Part shown: positions 34,965 to 45,329 of the stretch, piece after piece
Layout of the letters: the number at the start of each line of letters is the position of its first letter
Position numbering within the stretch: the stretch's first letter is position 1
NCBI GenBank assembly: GCA_037953625.1
Contig: CM075655.1
Location: forward strand, 28,042,001 to 28,106,000
Origin: Crotalaria pallida
Lineage: Eukaryota; Streptophyta; Magnoliopsida; Fabales; Fabaceae
Length of the DNA: 64,000 bases
Reading direction: 5' to 3'
Translations under genes and position numbers: made by a program
Notes under the pieces: model-generated
Told to the model about the DNA's origin: nothing
Seen by the model: the letters and a program-made list of their open reading frames with translations, nothing else
Databases searched by the model: none

Positions 34965-37530
34965 ATGGGGAGATGGAGAGATTGGAAGGAGATTTACCAT
35001 GAACTCTGTAGGAGATTAGGAGAGGAACCGTCCGGCGATTCTAGTTCTAGTTCTGGGGATTCTGGGGATGTTGATGCTGATTCTGTTCCCATAGATATTA
35101 GTTCTGATTCTTGTAATGGCGCAGTAGGAGATCCTCCTGTCCCCCCTTTTGGCGAAGGGATTAACGAGCCATTTGAGGTAAAACCCTTTTCAACGGAATA
35201 CCCTTCTGACCCCGTAGAGAATGGTAGATGGTTGCTGGCATACAGGTTTGTCGAGCGCCGAGCTCAGATTAGGACTAGTCCCGAGCGATTTACGAGGAGG
35301 GAAGAATCTTTGGGAGATCCCAAGAGGGAGGGGGGAAAAGGTTTTAGGGTCGGCCTTAATTTTAGAATTAAAACGCCTGCTATAAAAAATGCTAACGCCG
35401 AGCCTTTTACTTTTTCCCCAGATATGGTGGAACGCAGGTGTGATAGCCATCCTGAAGAATATCCTCTACCACCCAACCATGCACAATACGATGTTGTCTT
35501 CGATCATGAAGTGCTTGGAACAAGGCCCTCATTGCTAACGGCTAACAGCTTAAACCACCTTCGTCCACTTTTAACGCCTCGGAGCGAAGATGGGAATGCA
35601 TCGGAATTTGTACTGAGACATGCGAGCATAGACGATCGGATATGCCTCCAAGTTCCTGAAAACCGACAATTCTTTTACTTTTACGAGGAAATAGTGACAA
35701 AGGTTGGAATCCGCACACCCTTTTCCACCTTTGAGATAGAAGTCCTAAAGCATTTAGGTATAGCCCCGAGCCAGCTACATCCAAGCGGGTGGGCCTTTGT
35801 TAGGGCGTTTCAACAATTTTGTGACGCCGAAGGTCTAGTAGCTACATTACGATCCTTCTTCTGGTTGTATGCCCCCCAAGTAAATAAGTTCGGCGACTCA
35901 AAGGGACTTTGGGTGTCCTTAAAGGCTCGGAGGGAGCATGCCCTTTTCGCCAAAGTTACCGATTCTTGGAAATCCTTTAAACCGCTCTTCTTCCAATATG
36001 AATACACCGGAGCCGAAGTGTGCTGGTTCATGGAACAAGTTGAGGAAGAAGGGGAAATTAAGGTCGTGCCTCAATTCCCTTTGAGTTGGTCTAACGGCAT
36101 TTATAACCGAGGGGCCTCCCTGTATCAATTTGATTATAAGGCCGATTTAACTAAAGCCGAGAGGCGGTTATGCGACCAAGTTTGGAAGTATCTTCAAGCG
36201 AATGGTCAAATTGATACAAAGCAAATTCTGTTGAAGAAGACACGGGCCGAAGTGAAGGCCGAACTGGGTATTGCTTTTTTTTTTGCTCGATATAACATTT
36301 TTTCTTATTGCAGAAAAAATGGGGAAGAAAGCGTCAAAAGCCAAGAAGAGCGCAGCTGCTTCGGCCAGGATGGCTCAGCTAGCTGCTGTGAAGGGAAGTT
36401 CGGGATCCTCGGCTGAAAGCCCAACCTCCGAGCCAACTCCAACTCCAATGGAAAGTCCCAAAGTTGCCCCTCAAACCATCCCAGCCGATGTACCTCAGGC
36501 CACCGAAAATGTTGAGCAAACCGTCCATTCAGAGGCTCAACAAAGTGCTAAAAGTATTCCTGAGCGTCCCTCCAAGAGGCCTCGGGTGGTAAAAGGGAAA
36601 GGATTGGCTGGTGATTGGCTCCACCTGAGTAAGCCCCACAAGGGGATTCAAGTTACTGAGGGTATGGACGACACCGTTGCCAAAACTGTGTGGGGTAAGA
36701 AGATTTCAGATTCCTTTACTGCAACTGTCTTTCCCCCCGAGGACGCTGAAGTGATAGGTGCCTGGACCCCAGGTACCTGGGAAAATAATTGTTTGGCCTT
36801 GGTGAGGAGTCTTCTAAGAGGTGCAAGCATTCTCCATTACCTCGGTAAGCGTGGTGATGACGTTCATGCTGGGGTAGCCCCCGAAGAAAAGAAGAAGAGA
36901 AATGATGCTGACGCTCGGGAAGACTACTTGCAGCTCCAGGTGGAAGGCTTCGAGAAAAAACTTCAAGCCCTGGCTGCCGAGAATGAAAGACTGCAGAAAG
37001 GAATGCAGGAAGCTGAAGGTGCCAAGGCTAAGGCCGAAGCTGACAAGGAAACTGCTGAAAAAACTCTTCAAGAGGCTGAGGAAAAGATGAGGCAATCCGA
37101 GGAAATCCTGAGAAAGGCTAAGGAGGATGCTGCTGTGGCTCAGGAGCAACTTGAATATGCTAGGGATGATGTTACTGGGCTCCGAGCCTCTTTGGACAAG
37201 ATGAGAGCGAAAGCTCTTAAGCATAAGAAGGCAGCCGAGGAGAATTTGTTTAATTGGGATCATGCGGTTGGAGATTATTTCCTCAACACCGCCAAGCAAC
37301 TTCGCATCTTGAATCCTGGTCTCGTGACCAAGGGTGCAGACCCTAACTTTGCTACCAAAAATGGTCGGATCGTGGATGCAAGTGGGGTCCCAATTGATAT
37401 GAGCAGGGTTGATCTACCTGACCATTTGGCTGAGGAGTCCGAGGACGTAGAGGCCGAGGGTGCCGATGGTGAGGAAGAGGAAGATGATAAGTTAGACCCT
37501 GACAGCGTAGTACTGTTTGACATAGAGTAG
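34965..37530 (+). CDS. Antisense accessory gene of Tat element G (gypsy-type transposon domain plus coiled coil)
   Basis: Two overlapping plus-strand frames appear to be one gene. The first starts at ATG 34965 (MGRWRDW; the frame is open back to a TTG at 34950 but ATG is preferred) and ends at 36416. The second runs to 37530. A possible intron at 36268-36313 (GTATTG...TTATTGCAG) joins them in frame, giving about 839 residues. The 46-nt length is short for a plant intron, so a different donor is possible. The first half has an acidic Ser-rich N-terminus and a globular region (about residues 150-430) resembling the 'putative gypsy type transposon' family. The second half has basic Lys-rich and Ser/Pro-rich segments, a long Ala/Glu/Lys coiled coil (encoded at about 36930-37250) and a Glu/Asp-rich C-terminus ending VVLFDIE. 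It lies between integrase and the 3' LTR, transcribed against pol. Function is unknown. Confidence 0.72.
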
Positions 37531-38034
37531 CTTTTTCCTTTTGCCCTTTTACTTTTGTATCTGCCCCAATAGATGGGTTTGAATCTTTTTGCTGTAACTG
37601 GTTTTGAATATTTATAATATCCGCTTTTATTTTATGCTTCTTTCTGTTCTTTTTGTTAAGAATTCAAGTGTTAAGACCTCGGAACTCCAGCACTTTAGCC
37701 GAGGTGGGTTCCTCTATCCGCGATGTGAAAACGATTTTTCAAATAAATCATGTTTGAATCGGGAATCTTTTTAAGGTACTTGACGAGTTATAAGCTCTTG
37801 TTTGAGCTGTTTATAATCGTTCGCGTCATAAACGGTGGCTAGTCGGTTATGAGGAAAAGTACGTAAATACAATGAATTCAATAACAGAACTTTTATTTAT
37901 TCGAAGCAGTAAATACAATGGGCTCGGAGTTTCACCGAGCGTACACCATCATCAAAAATAAACAATCCTAACAGAACAAGGGTAATAATGAAATAAAAAC
38001 AATTAAAGACAGAATTGAAACGGGATAAAAAACT
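37531..38034. other. Convergent spacer between the antisense gene and pol of G
   Basis: Both coding regions end here tail to tail. The plus side is T-rich with ttataatat-like poly(A)-signal candidates near 37610. I see nothing else. Confidence 0.6.
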
Positions 38035-40444
38035 CTAACTGAAATATGCTCTAAGCTTTGCCACGTTCCATGTGTTGTTGATGAGAGCTCCCGAGAGAGT
38101 CTCGAGCTTGTAGGATCCCGCTCCTGTTTTGGAAGCTACTCGGTATGGCCCTTCCCATTTTTGAGCCAGTTTCCCATCCTTAGCATTCTTGAGGCCAATG
38201 TCAGCTCTTCTTAGGACGAGGTCGCCTACCTCGAACTCTCTGGGTACTACCGAGCGATTATACCCTTTCGCTTGCATAAGCTTGGCGTGTCTTTCACGTT
38301 CGGCAGCTAAATCTCTGACTTCCTCCGATAGAATGAGGTCCTCACACAGTAAAGTGTTGTTGAGGGGGTTTGGTTGCTGTATAGCTCGGAATGAAGGGAT
38401 GATTCTTTCTATCGGGATGACTGCATCGCAACCATAAGTAAGCCGATAAGGAGTTTCTCCTGTCGAAGTCTGTATGGTGGTGCGGTATGACCAAAGCACT
38501 TCATGCAAATTCTCTAGCCAATTTCCTTTTGCACCGACGTGCCTTTTCTTGATCCCCTGGATGATAGATCGGTTCACTGACTCTACTTGTCCATTGGTCT
38601 GAGGGTGCTCGACCGAGGAAAAGTAGTGCTCAATGTTTAAAGCATTGACCAAGTCTTGGAATGCCTTCGCAGCAAATTGAGTTCTGTTGTCCGTTACCAA
38701 AACTTGGGGTACTCCAAACCGAGCTATCACCTGTCTCTCAAAGAATTTCTGAACCTTTGCCGACGAGATAGTTGCCAGAGGGTCGGCTTCAATCCACTTG
38801 GTAAAATAATCAATGGCCACTGTCACCCACTTTAGCTGTGCTGGTGCGGTGGGGAACTGGCCAATCAAATCCATTCCCCATTGGTAGAAGGGATAGGGAG
38901 ATGAAAGTGAATGGAGTTCCTCGGCCGACTTTTGGTAGACATCGCTGTGGAACTGACATTTTTCGCATCTCTTTACATGATTGATCGCATCTTGCTGCAG
39001 GGTCGGCCAGTAGTATCCTGCCCTTAGAATCTTCTTGGCCAGTGATTTCCCTCCAATATGATGACTTCCGATACCTCCGTGAACCTCTTCCATTGTCTGT
39101 CTTGCTTCAGCGGGATCTAAACATATGAGCATGGGGCCACTGACCCCTCGGCGGAACAGTATTCCATCAACCAGGGCAAATTGTGATGCTTTCCTGACGA
39201 GTTTCTTGGCCTCAATTGGATCAGTTGGCAAAACTCCTTGTTCCAAGTAACTCGTGATCGGAGCAGTCCAACTTGGATCCACTGAAACGGAGAGGACAGC
39301 GCTAGGTCCGTGCACCATTTCTTGGATCAACGTTTTGTTATTCCCGGGGCCTTTGGTTGAAGCAAGTTTAGAAAGAATGTCCGCTCGGCCATTGCTTTCC
39401 CTTGGGATGTGGCAGAATTTGACCTTGGCGAACTCCGAAGATAGGAACTTCACCTTCTCCAGATACTTTTGGAGGATGGGTTCCTTAGCTTGATAATCAT
39501 CTTTAACTTGCGAAACCACCAACTGAGAATCGCTGAAAATCTTCACTTCTCGGGCCCCCACTTCTTTTGCCATCCTTAGGCCAGCCATTACAGCTTCATA
39601 TTCCGCCTGATTATTTGAAGTAGGAAACCCGAACTTCAAAGAGTATTCCAAGGTAACACCCTCGGAATTCTCCAGGATTATTCCAGCACCTGCTCCGAGC
39701 TTGTTGCTTGACCCATCGACATAAATGCTCCAGTCCAAGTTTGAGCTCGTCAATGGCTCAGTGAACTCGGTGAGAAAATCAGCTAAGACCTGGGACTTCA
39801 TTGCCTTCCTAGGTTCGAAAGTGATGTCGAACTCGGAAAGTTCAATGGCCCAAGTCACCATTCTGCCTGCCAAGTCGGGTTTTTGGAGAATCTGACGGAT
39901 CGGCTGAGCTGTTCTGACCATGATGTGGTGGCTCTGGAAGTATTGACGCAGTCTTCTGGCCGTGATAACCAAACAAAAAGCCAGTTTTTCCACCTTCTGG
40001 TACCTTAACTCTGGTCCTTGTAACGCTCGGCTGACAAAATAAATAGGTGATTCTTTGCCAGATTCTTCCCGAACCAGAACTGAGCTGACGACCGAATCAC
40101 CCACTGAAAGATAAAGAAAAATAATTTCTCCCGTTACAGGACTAGATAAGATTGGGGGAGATGCCAGATACTGCTTAAGGTCAGTGAAGGCCTTTTCGCA
40201 TGCCTCGTTCCATTCAAATGTCTTTTCCTTTTCTTTCTTCAGCAGTTGGTACCACGGTAGAGCCTTCCGAGCTGGCTGGGACAAAAATCTGGAAAGAGCC
40301 GCTACCCGACCTGCCAGTTGCTGTACACCCTTGATGTCAGAGGGACTCTTCATCTCGAGGATGGCTCGGCACTTCTCTGGATTTGCCTCGATCCCTCGTT
40401 CAGTAAGCATGAATCCGAGGAATGACCCAGCAGGCACCCCAAAG
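38035..40444 (-). CDS. pol: Element G pol, RNase H-integrase half (interrupted at the RT end)
   Basis: An 800-codon open frame reads on the minus strand to the stop at 38035-38037. It starts inside the RT C-terminus (FLGFMLTERGIEANPEKC) because element D cut it at 40445, so the apparent initiator is not a real start. Next comes a first RNase H domain lacking the usual catalytic DAS motif. Then comes a second RNase H with the carboxylates D241, E279, D303 and D353. The integrase follows, with an HHCC zinc finger (cysteines 491 and 494), D523, D583 and E619 in D-X35-E spacing, and a C-terminal GPYRV region. A degenerate first RNase H plus a complete second one is typical of the Tat lineage. No stop or frameshift occurs in the visible part. 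Confidence 0.9.
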
Positions 40445-40445
40445 G

Positions 40446-41891
40446 TGTTGGAAAACTACACTCGGTGGTTGAAACAAATAGGAACACTAGGAGAACACCT
40501 AGAAGGGGGGTTGAATAGGTGTTATAGAAACTTTGAAAGATTTTCGCAAGAAACAAATCTAAACGATTAAAACCAATGAAAATCAATCAATTAACAAATA
40601 TTATATGATCAGAGATTAAGCGGAAACAAACAACACCAATATTCTTATTGATTCACCTAGTTATGAAAATGATTTTCCTCAAATTAATTTGAACAATAAA
40701 GATTCAATTCAATCAAATATAGAAAAATCACTTTTTCTAGGTTTTCAATCAAGAACACAATTAAAGACTTGAATTGTAAAGAGTAAGAGTTTAGAGATAC
40801 GACACAGTGATTTATCCTGGTTCACTTTCATCCACTTGAAAGCTACTCCAGTCCCCTCTTCAACCAAGAGAGATTCTTCACTATGAGGAATTAGAGTTTC
40901 TCAAATTACAAGTAAATGCCTCACAAGACTCCCTTCTTGCTAGCCTACAAGAGATACCACACCCTTGCCTTGTAACCCTATTGATATCTAATCTAACCTC
41001 TTCTCTTGCTTGCCGATACCCCACAACAAGACTTCCAATTGCTTGCTTCACTCACAAGACTTCCAAATGCTTGTTCTTCAACAAGGCTTCCAAGTGCTTG
41101 ATGAAATGCTTCTTCAAGACTTCCAATGAACTATGCTTGATTCCACAAAATCAAGGCTTCCAATGTTGTAGAATGTTTGCCTCTTGCAATGATTACAACT
41201 CAAATGAAAACAAAATAACAATCCTATGAATCTCTTTCAAAAGCTATGAAAAGATCAACATGAGAGATTCAAGGTTCTTGATCAAAGAATATGAAAATGA
41301 GAGCTTTGATCTTGAGAGAGTGAGAGAGAATAGTGTGGCTTTGATTCTTTGTAAAATTGTGTATCAAAATGATTCTAGTTGATAGAAATGATTAGGAAAA
41401 GGTTTATATAGAATACCCAAAAGTTGGAGCAACTTAGAATAGCATTTGAGAAGTGAAAACGTATTTAAAACAGTTACAGACCTTGTTTACTCGAGTAAAA
41501 TAAGTATTAATCGAGTAATACGAAAGTCTGATAAATTTCACTCGAGTGAGACCAAAAATACTCGATTAAAAGTGCAGATAATCGATTATCAAAACCTTGT
41601 TAATCGATTATCCGTTCAAAATACACTGTTAATCAATTATCAAAACCTGTTAATCGATTATTAACATTAAAAATCACTTAAAACTTGTTTTCTCAAAAAC
41701 TAAACCTTTTCTTTCAAACCGTTAAGCCACCTATTGATTTTAGGCAAAGCGAATACTCAAAATATGATATAATCATGCAATCAAAAGAGATTCACTACTC
41801 TCTAATAAACTCTACCCAAACTCATAAACTAAAAGACTTGTGAGGCAAAAGATAAAACAATAAAACATAAACTACCAAACTAAGTCTTCAT
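40446..41891 (-). repeat. Element D left LTR, part 1
   Basis: The LTR starts TGTTGG beside the aaagg target copy and aligns with element B's LTR, though without B's first palindrome cluster. It carries mixed ATCGAT, CTCGAG and CTCGAT palindromes at about 41488-41665 and a minus-strand TATA-like site at 41401-41411. It is broken by element E at ttcat (41887-41891, repeated at 52712-52716). Confidence 0.9.
41401..41411 (-). promoter_or_regulatory. TATA-like box in D left LTR
   Basis: CTATATAAACC on the minus strand sits at the same relative position as the TATA-like box of element B, downstream of the palindrome cluster at 41488-41665. In element sense this copy is in the 3' LTR. Confidence 0.5.
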
Positions 41892-43467
41892 TGTGAATTC
41901 AATGCTCCTAATTATGTGGATTATGTTTTGATGATGACAAAATAATTAACAAATCATGCCTTGAAGATAATGCAACATCAACGTCAACAAGAAGTCAAGA
42001 AAAGAAGACAAGTGCCCAATCATTCTCAATCAAATATTAATTGTAAATTTCTAATTTATGTTGAGAGTGGTTGAGAGTGGGTAGAAATAGTTAGTCTCTT
42101 CTAGGAATAAATTTTTATATGTTTATTAAGTTGAGATTGACCAAAAATTAATACTTGAGAGGAAAAATAAAATTGAAAAATAATTTTTCCCATATCTGAT
42201 CAAAATACTCGAGTATTTTGATAAAGACTCGAGTATATACTCGAGTATTTATAGAAAAACTCGAGTATTTGTGCCAGGTCAGCAATTATGACCGTTAGTC
42301 TTGTTCGTGCACCAATTCACTCGTGACCGACCAAAAAGACTCGAGTATTTACCAAAAGACTCGAGTATTTTTGTCCAGTCAGCAAAAATGAACGTTGGAG
42401 AGACTCAAAAACTCAATTGAGGGCATTTGAGTCTCATCCAACCCCAAGAGAGTATTCTGAACCTTATTGTAAAATTGCTCTTTGAATTTGTGCAAGAACA
42501 AACAAGACAACAACACATTATTGATCACAAGCTTTCATAATTTCCTTTTCTCAAGTGTTAATTCCCAAAAAGCTCAACTTCTCACTCATATTGTCATTTT
42601 ATTCCAAGTTGAGTTTTAGGCCTCAATTCTTACATTGAGCTGTGCTTATTTGTGCTAATCCATTGTAAGATTAGTAATACACATACAAAAAGCTTGATTA
42701 TTCAAAGTCTTGGATTGTTCCCAAGCAAACCCTAAGTGGCTTAGGGTGTTGGAAGTCTTGAGAGGTTCTCAAGCACAAGACTAGGAAGTTCCTAGCCCGG
42801 TGGAGTTTCTTGAAGGGAGTTCAAGGAAGCTTTGTGAAGAGTTCTTCAATCACCGGAATCAAATTGGGGTAGAAATCAAGAGTTTGGTACACTCTTGAAA
42901 GGGTTAGGTTGAGTGAGGCCATTCTCAAGCAATCCTTTGTAATTTCTAACAATTTGATTATTAGTAGAAACTCCTAAGTGATTAGGAGGACTGGATGTAG
43001 CTCATTGTTGGAGTGAACCAGGATAAAATTGCTTGAGTGTTGGTTTATTGCTTTTAATCTACTTTCTAGCTCAATAGACTTAAGTCATTTCAATCAATTA
43101 GGATTTATACAATTAGGTAGCAAGTTCAAGGAATCTTTGTGTTTAAAAGTTATTTAGATTGCTTGCTATTCTGTTGGATAAGTTCCTGTTTATTATTGAA
43201 TTGATTTGAGTTAAATTGCTGAATTTTCGTTTCTGGTTTTTCTGCTATCTGATAGGAAAAACTCGAGTATTTCAGAAAAGACTCGAGTTGTTCATCACTG
43301 AAAAACTCGAGTATTTAACAAAAGACTCGAGTCTTTTGTGTCTGATTCCAGAAAATTCAGTCTTAGCTCCATTCTTCAATTATCAATCGAAATATTTGGT
43401 ATTAGTGCTTCAAAATACTATTCACCCCCCTCTAGTATTTGCTTAGCCCGCTTGTTGGTTTCCAACA
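41892..43467 (+). repeat. Element E 5' LTR
   Basis: Begins TGTGAATTC and ends GGTTTCCAACA. It contains ten CTCGAG palindromes: six at about 42208-42375 and four at about 43261-43337. Near its end is the block TATTCACCCCCCTCTAG, which elements B, D and F share in reverse complement. Confidence 0.93.
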
Positions 43468-43469
43468 AG

Positions 43470-43481
43470 TGGTATCAGAGC
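43470..43481 (+). promoter_or_regulatory. Element E primer binding site
   Basis: TGGTATCAGAGC, two bases after the LTR, is complementary to initiator Met tRNA. Confidence 0.92.
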
Positions 43482-43537
43482 TCGGTCGAAAGATCGAGTG
43501 TAACAACTTTTTCGAAAAAGATCCTTTTGGAAACTAA

Positions 43538-45316
43538 ATGGGCTCTAGCAATAACTTTGGTGGAGAAGGAGCTTCAATAAACCGTCCTCCACTATTTAAT
43601 GGTGAAGGATATGTTTATTGGAAAACTCGCTTGAAAGTTTTTATTGAAGCAATTGATATGGATATTTGGGATGCAATTGAAAATGGTCCTTTCATTCCCA
43701 AAAAGAAAATAAATGATGAAATTGTTGAAATTCCAAGGAGTAGTTGGAATGATGATGAAAAGAGAAAAGTTTCATTTGATTTAAAAGCTAAAAACATCAT
43801 CTTTTCGGCTCTATCCCATGATGAATTTTATAGAGTTTCCCAATGTAAATCGGCAAAAGAAATGTGGGATACTTTGCAAGTCACACATGAGGGAACAAGT
43901 GAGGTTAGAGATGCAAGATTGAATTCTCTAACTCACGAATATGAATTGTTCCACATGTTGCCAAATGAAACCATTAGTGACTTGCAAAAGCGATTCTCTC
44001 ACATTGTTAATCATTTGATTTCCTTGGGAAAAGTATTTCGCAATGGTGAAACTACTAACAAAATTCTAAGATGTCTTGATAGGAGTTGGCAACCCAAGGT
44101 AATCGCCATCAAGGAATCAAGAGACATAAATAGCATGGACTTAGCCACTTTGTTTGGCAAACTCCAAGAGCATGAGATGGAGCTTACAAGACTTGGGATG
44201 CATGAGGAATCGGACAAAAAGAAAAAGAGCATAGCACTCAAAGCTTCAACCAAAGCTACAAAAGAAGTTGAAGAATGCTCTACAAGTGGAGATTCCGATG
44301 GTGAACCAAATCAAGAAGAATTTGGGATGTTTGTGAAAAGATTCAACAAATTCTTCAAAGGGAAGAAAGGTGGATCTTCATCCAATTTCAAGAGAACCAA
44401 AGACTCCAAACAAAGAGAAAAGAGTACCAATGATGGAGTTAAGTGTCATGAATGTGGAGGGGTTGGTCACATAAGAATGGAATGTGCCACATTCTTGAAG
44501 AAGAATGACAAGAAGATCCAAGAGACCAAAGGGAAGCGTGCATACATTGTTTGGGATGCACCGGAGAAGAGCAATGAATCATCTTCAAGTAGTTCCGGTG
44601 ATGAAAATGCAAACCTTTGTCTCATGGCCAAGAACAATCATGAGTCCTCATCAAGAGCTAATCATGGCATGAGTGAAAGTGATGATGAGGTAACCTCTAG
44701 TTCTTCTTGTTCCTCTTCAAACTCCATTTCATATGATGATTTGCAAGAAGCCTACAATGAAATGTTAATTCAATTTAAAAGGCTTGCTAAAATTAATAAG
44801 GAAAAAGGAAAGAAAATTTTGGAGTTTCAACATGAAATTGATGAATTGCAAAAATCTATAAATGAGTTGAAACTTCAAAATGAATCCTTGGAACTTATTA
44901 ATTCTAGTCATCAAAGTGATTGTGCAAATCATGAGGAAATTATCACTTCATGTGAGAGATGTGATGATATTGAAAAAGAAGTGAAAGAGTTGAAAAACAA
45001 ACTCACAATCTCACATAGTGATAGAAACCTCAACCGGTTGTTGAACTCTCAAAGACATAATCACAACAAAACCGGTTTAGGATATGTTCATAAAAAGGAC
45101 AAAAAGTACAAGGTGGTTGGAACATTTTCTAAGAAAAACTCATCAAAGAGACTAACTTGTACTTATTGTGGAAAAGTTGGACATATCAACATTGAGTGCC
45201 ATATTAAGAAGTTTGAAATGAATAAGGGCACTTATATGTGGATTAAGAAGGGAGAAAGTCCCAACACTAACCCTAAGGGACCCAACATTGTTTGGGTACC
45301 CAAAGTGAAAAAGTGA
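43538..45316 (+). CDS. gag: Element E Gag (Sirevirus type)
   Basis: A 592-residue Gag, intact, starting at the first ATG after the primer site. The N-terminal 240 or so residues are the copia UBN2/DUF4219-type capsid region, opening MGSSNNFGGEGASINRPP. A CCHC zinc knuckle (CHECGGVGHIRMEC) lies at 303-316. Ser/Asp-rich and coiled-coil segments (about 390-500) follow, then a second knuckle (CTYCGKVGHINIEC) at 541-554. Gag forms particles and binds RNA. An extended C-terminal coiled coil is characteristic of Sirevirus Gag. The stop TGA is at 45314-45316 and pol is in the +1-shifted frame just after. Same length as the gag of element D. Confidence 0.93.
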   Translation: MGSSNNFGGEGASINRPPLFNGEGYVYWKTRLKVFIEAIDMDIWDAIENGPFIPKKKINDEIVEIPRSSWNDDEKRKVSFDLKAKNIIFSALSHDEFYRVSQCKSAKEMWDTLQVTHEGTSEVRDARLNSLTHEYELFHMLPNETISDLQKRFSHIVNHLISLGKVFRNGETTNKILRCLDRSWQPKVIAIKESRDINSMDLATLFGKLQEHEMELTRLGMHEESDKKKKSIALKASTKATKEVEECSTSGDSDGEPNQEEFGMFVKRFNKFFKGKKGGSSSNFKRTKDSKQREKSTNDGVKCHECGGVGHIRMECATFLKKNDKKIQETKGKRAYIVWDAPEKSNESSSSSSGDENANLCLMAKNNHESSSRANHGMSESDDEVTSSSSCSSSNSISYDDLQEAYNEMLIQFKRLAKINKEKGKKILEFQHEIDELQKSINELKLQNESLELINSSHQSDCANHEEIITSCERCDDIEKEVKELKNKLTISHSDRNLNRLLNSQRHNHNKTGLGYVHKKDKKYKVVGTFSKKNSSKRLTCTYCGKVGHINIECHIKKFEMNKGTYMWIKKGESPNTNPKGPNIVWVPKVKK

Positions 45317-45329
45317 TTTCATTTTGTAG

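Larger units (their letters stand above)
33663..40445 (-). mobile_element. Element G: Tat-lineage Ty3/gypsy retrotransposon, split by element D
   Basis: Minus-strand gypsy element. From left to right the window shows its 3' LTR (33663-34295), polypurine tract, a gene on the opposite strand (34965-37530) and the RNase H/integrase half of pol (38035-40444). It then breaks at 40445, where element D inserted in the RT coding region (target copy aaagg at 40441-40445). The RT N-terminus, protease, gag and 5' LTR must lie beyond the right window edge. Two RNase H domains and an extra antisense ORF between integrase and the 3' LTR are known features of the Tat group (Grande/Retand/Ogre relatives). 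Confidence 0.88.

Noticed and set aside
36814..37299. A 161-codon minus frame opposite the coiled-coil gene
   Set aside because: It is the antisense shadow of a coiled-coil coding region (Leu/Ser-rich). The plus-strand frame is the coherent one.
40350..40586. Frames crossing the G/D junction on both strands (40184-40586)
   Set aside because: They are fusions of gypsy pol antisense or out-of-frame sequence with the D LTR, so they are not genes.
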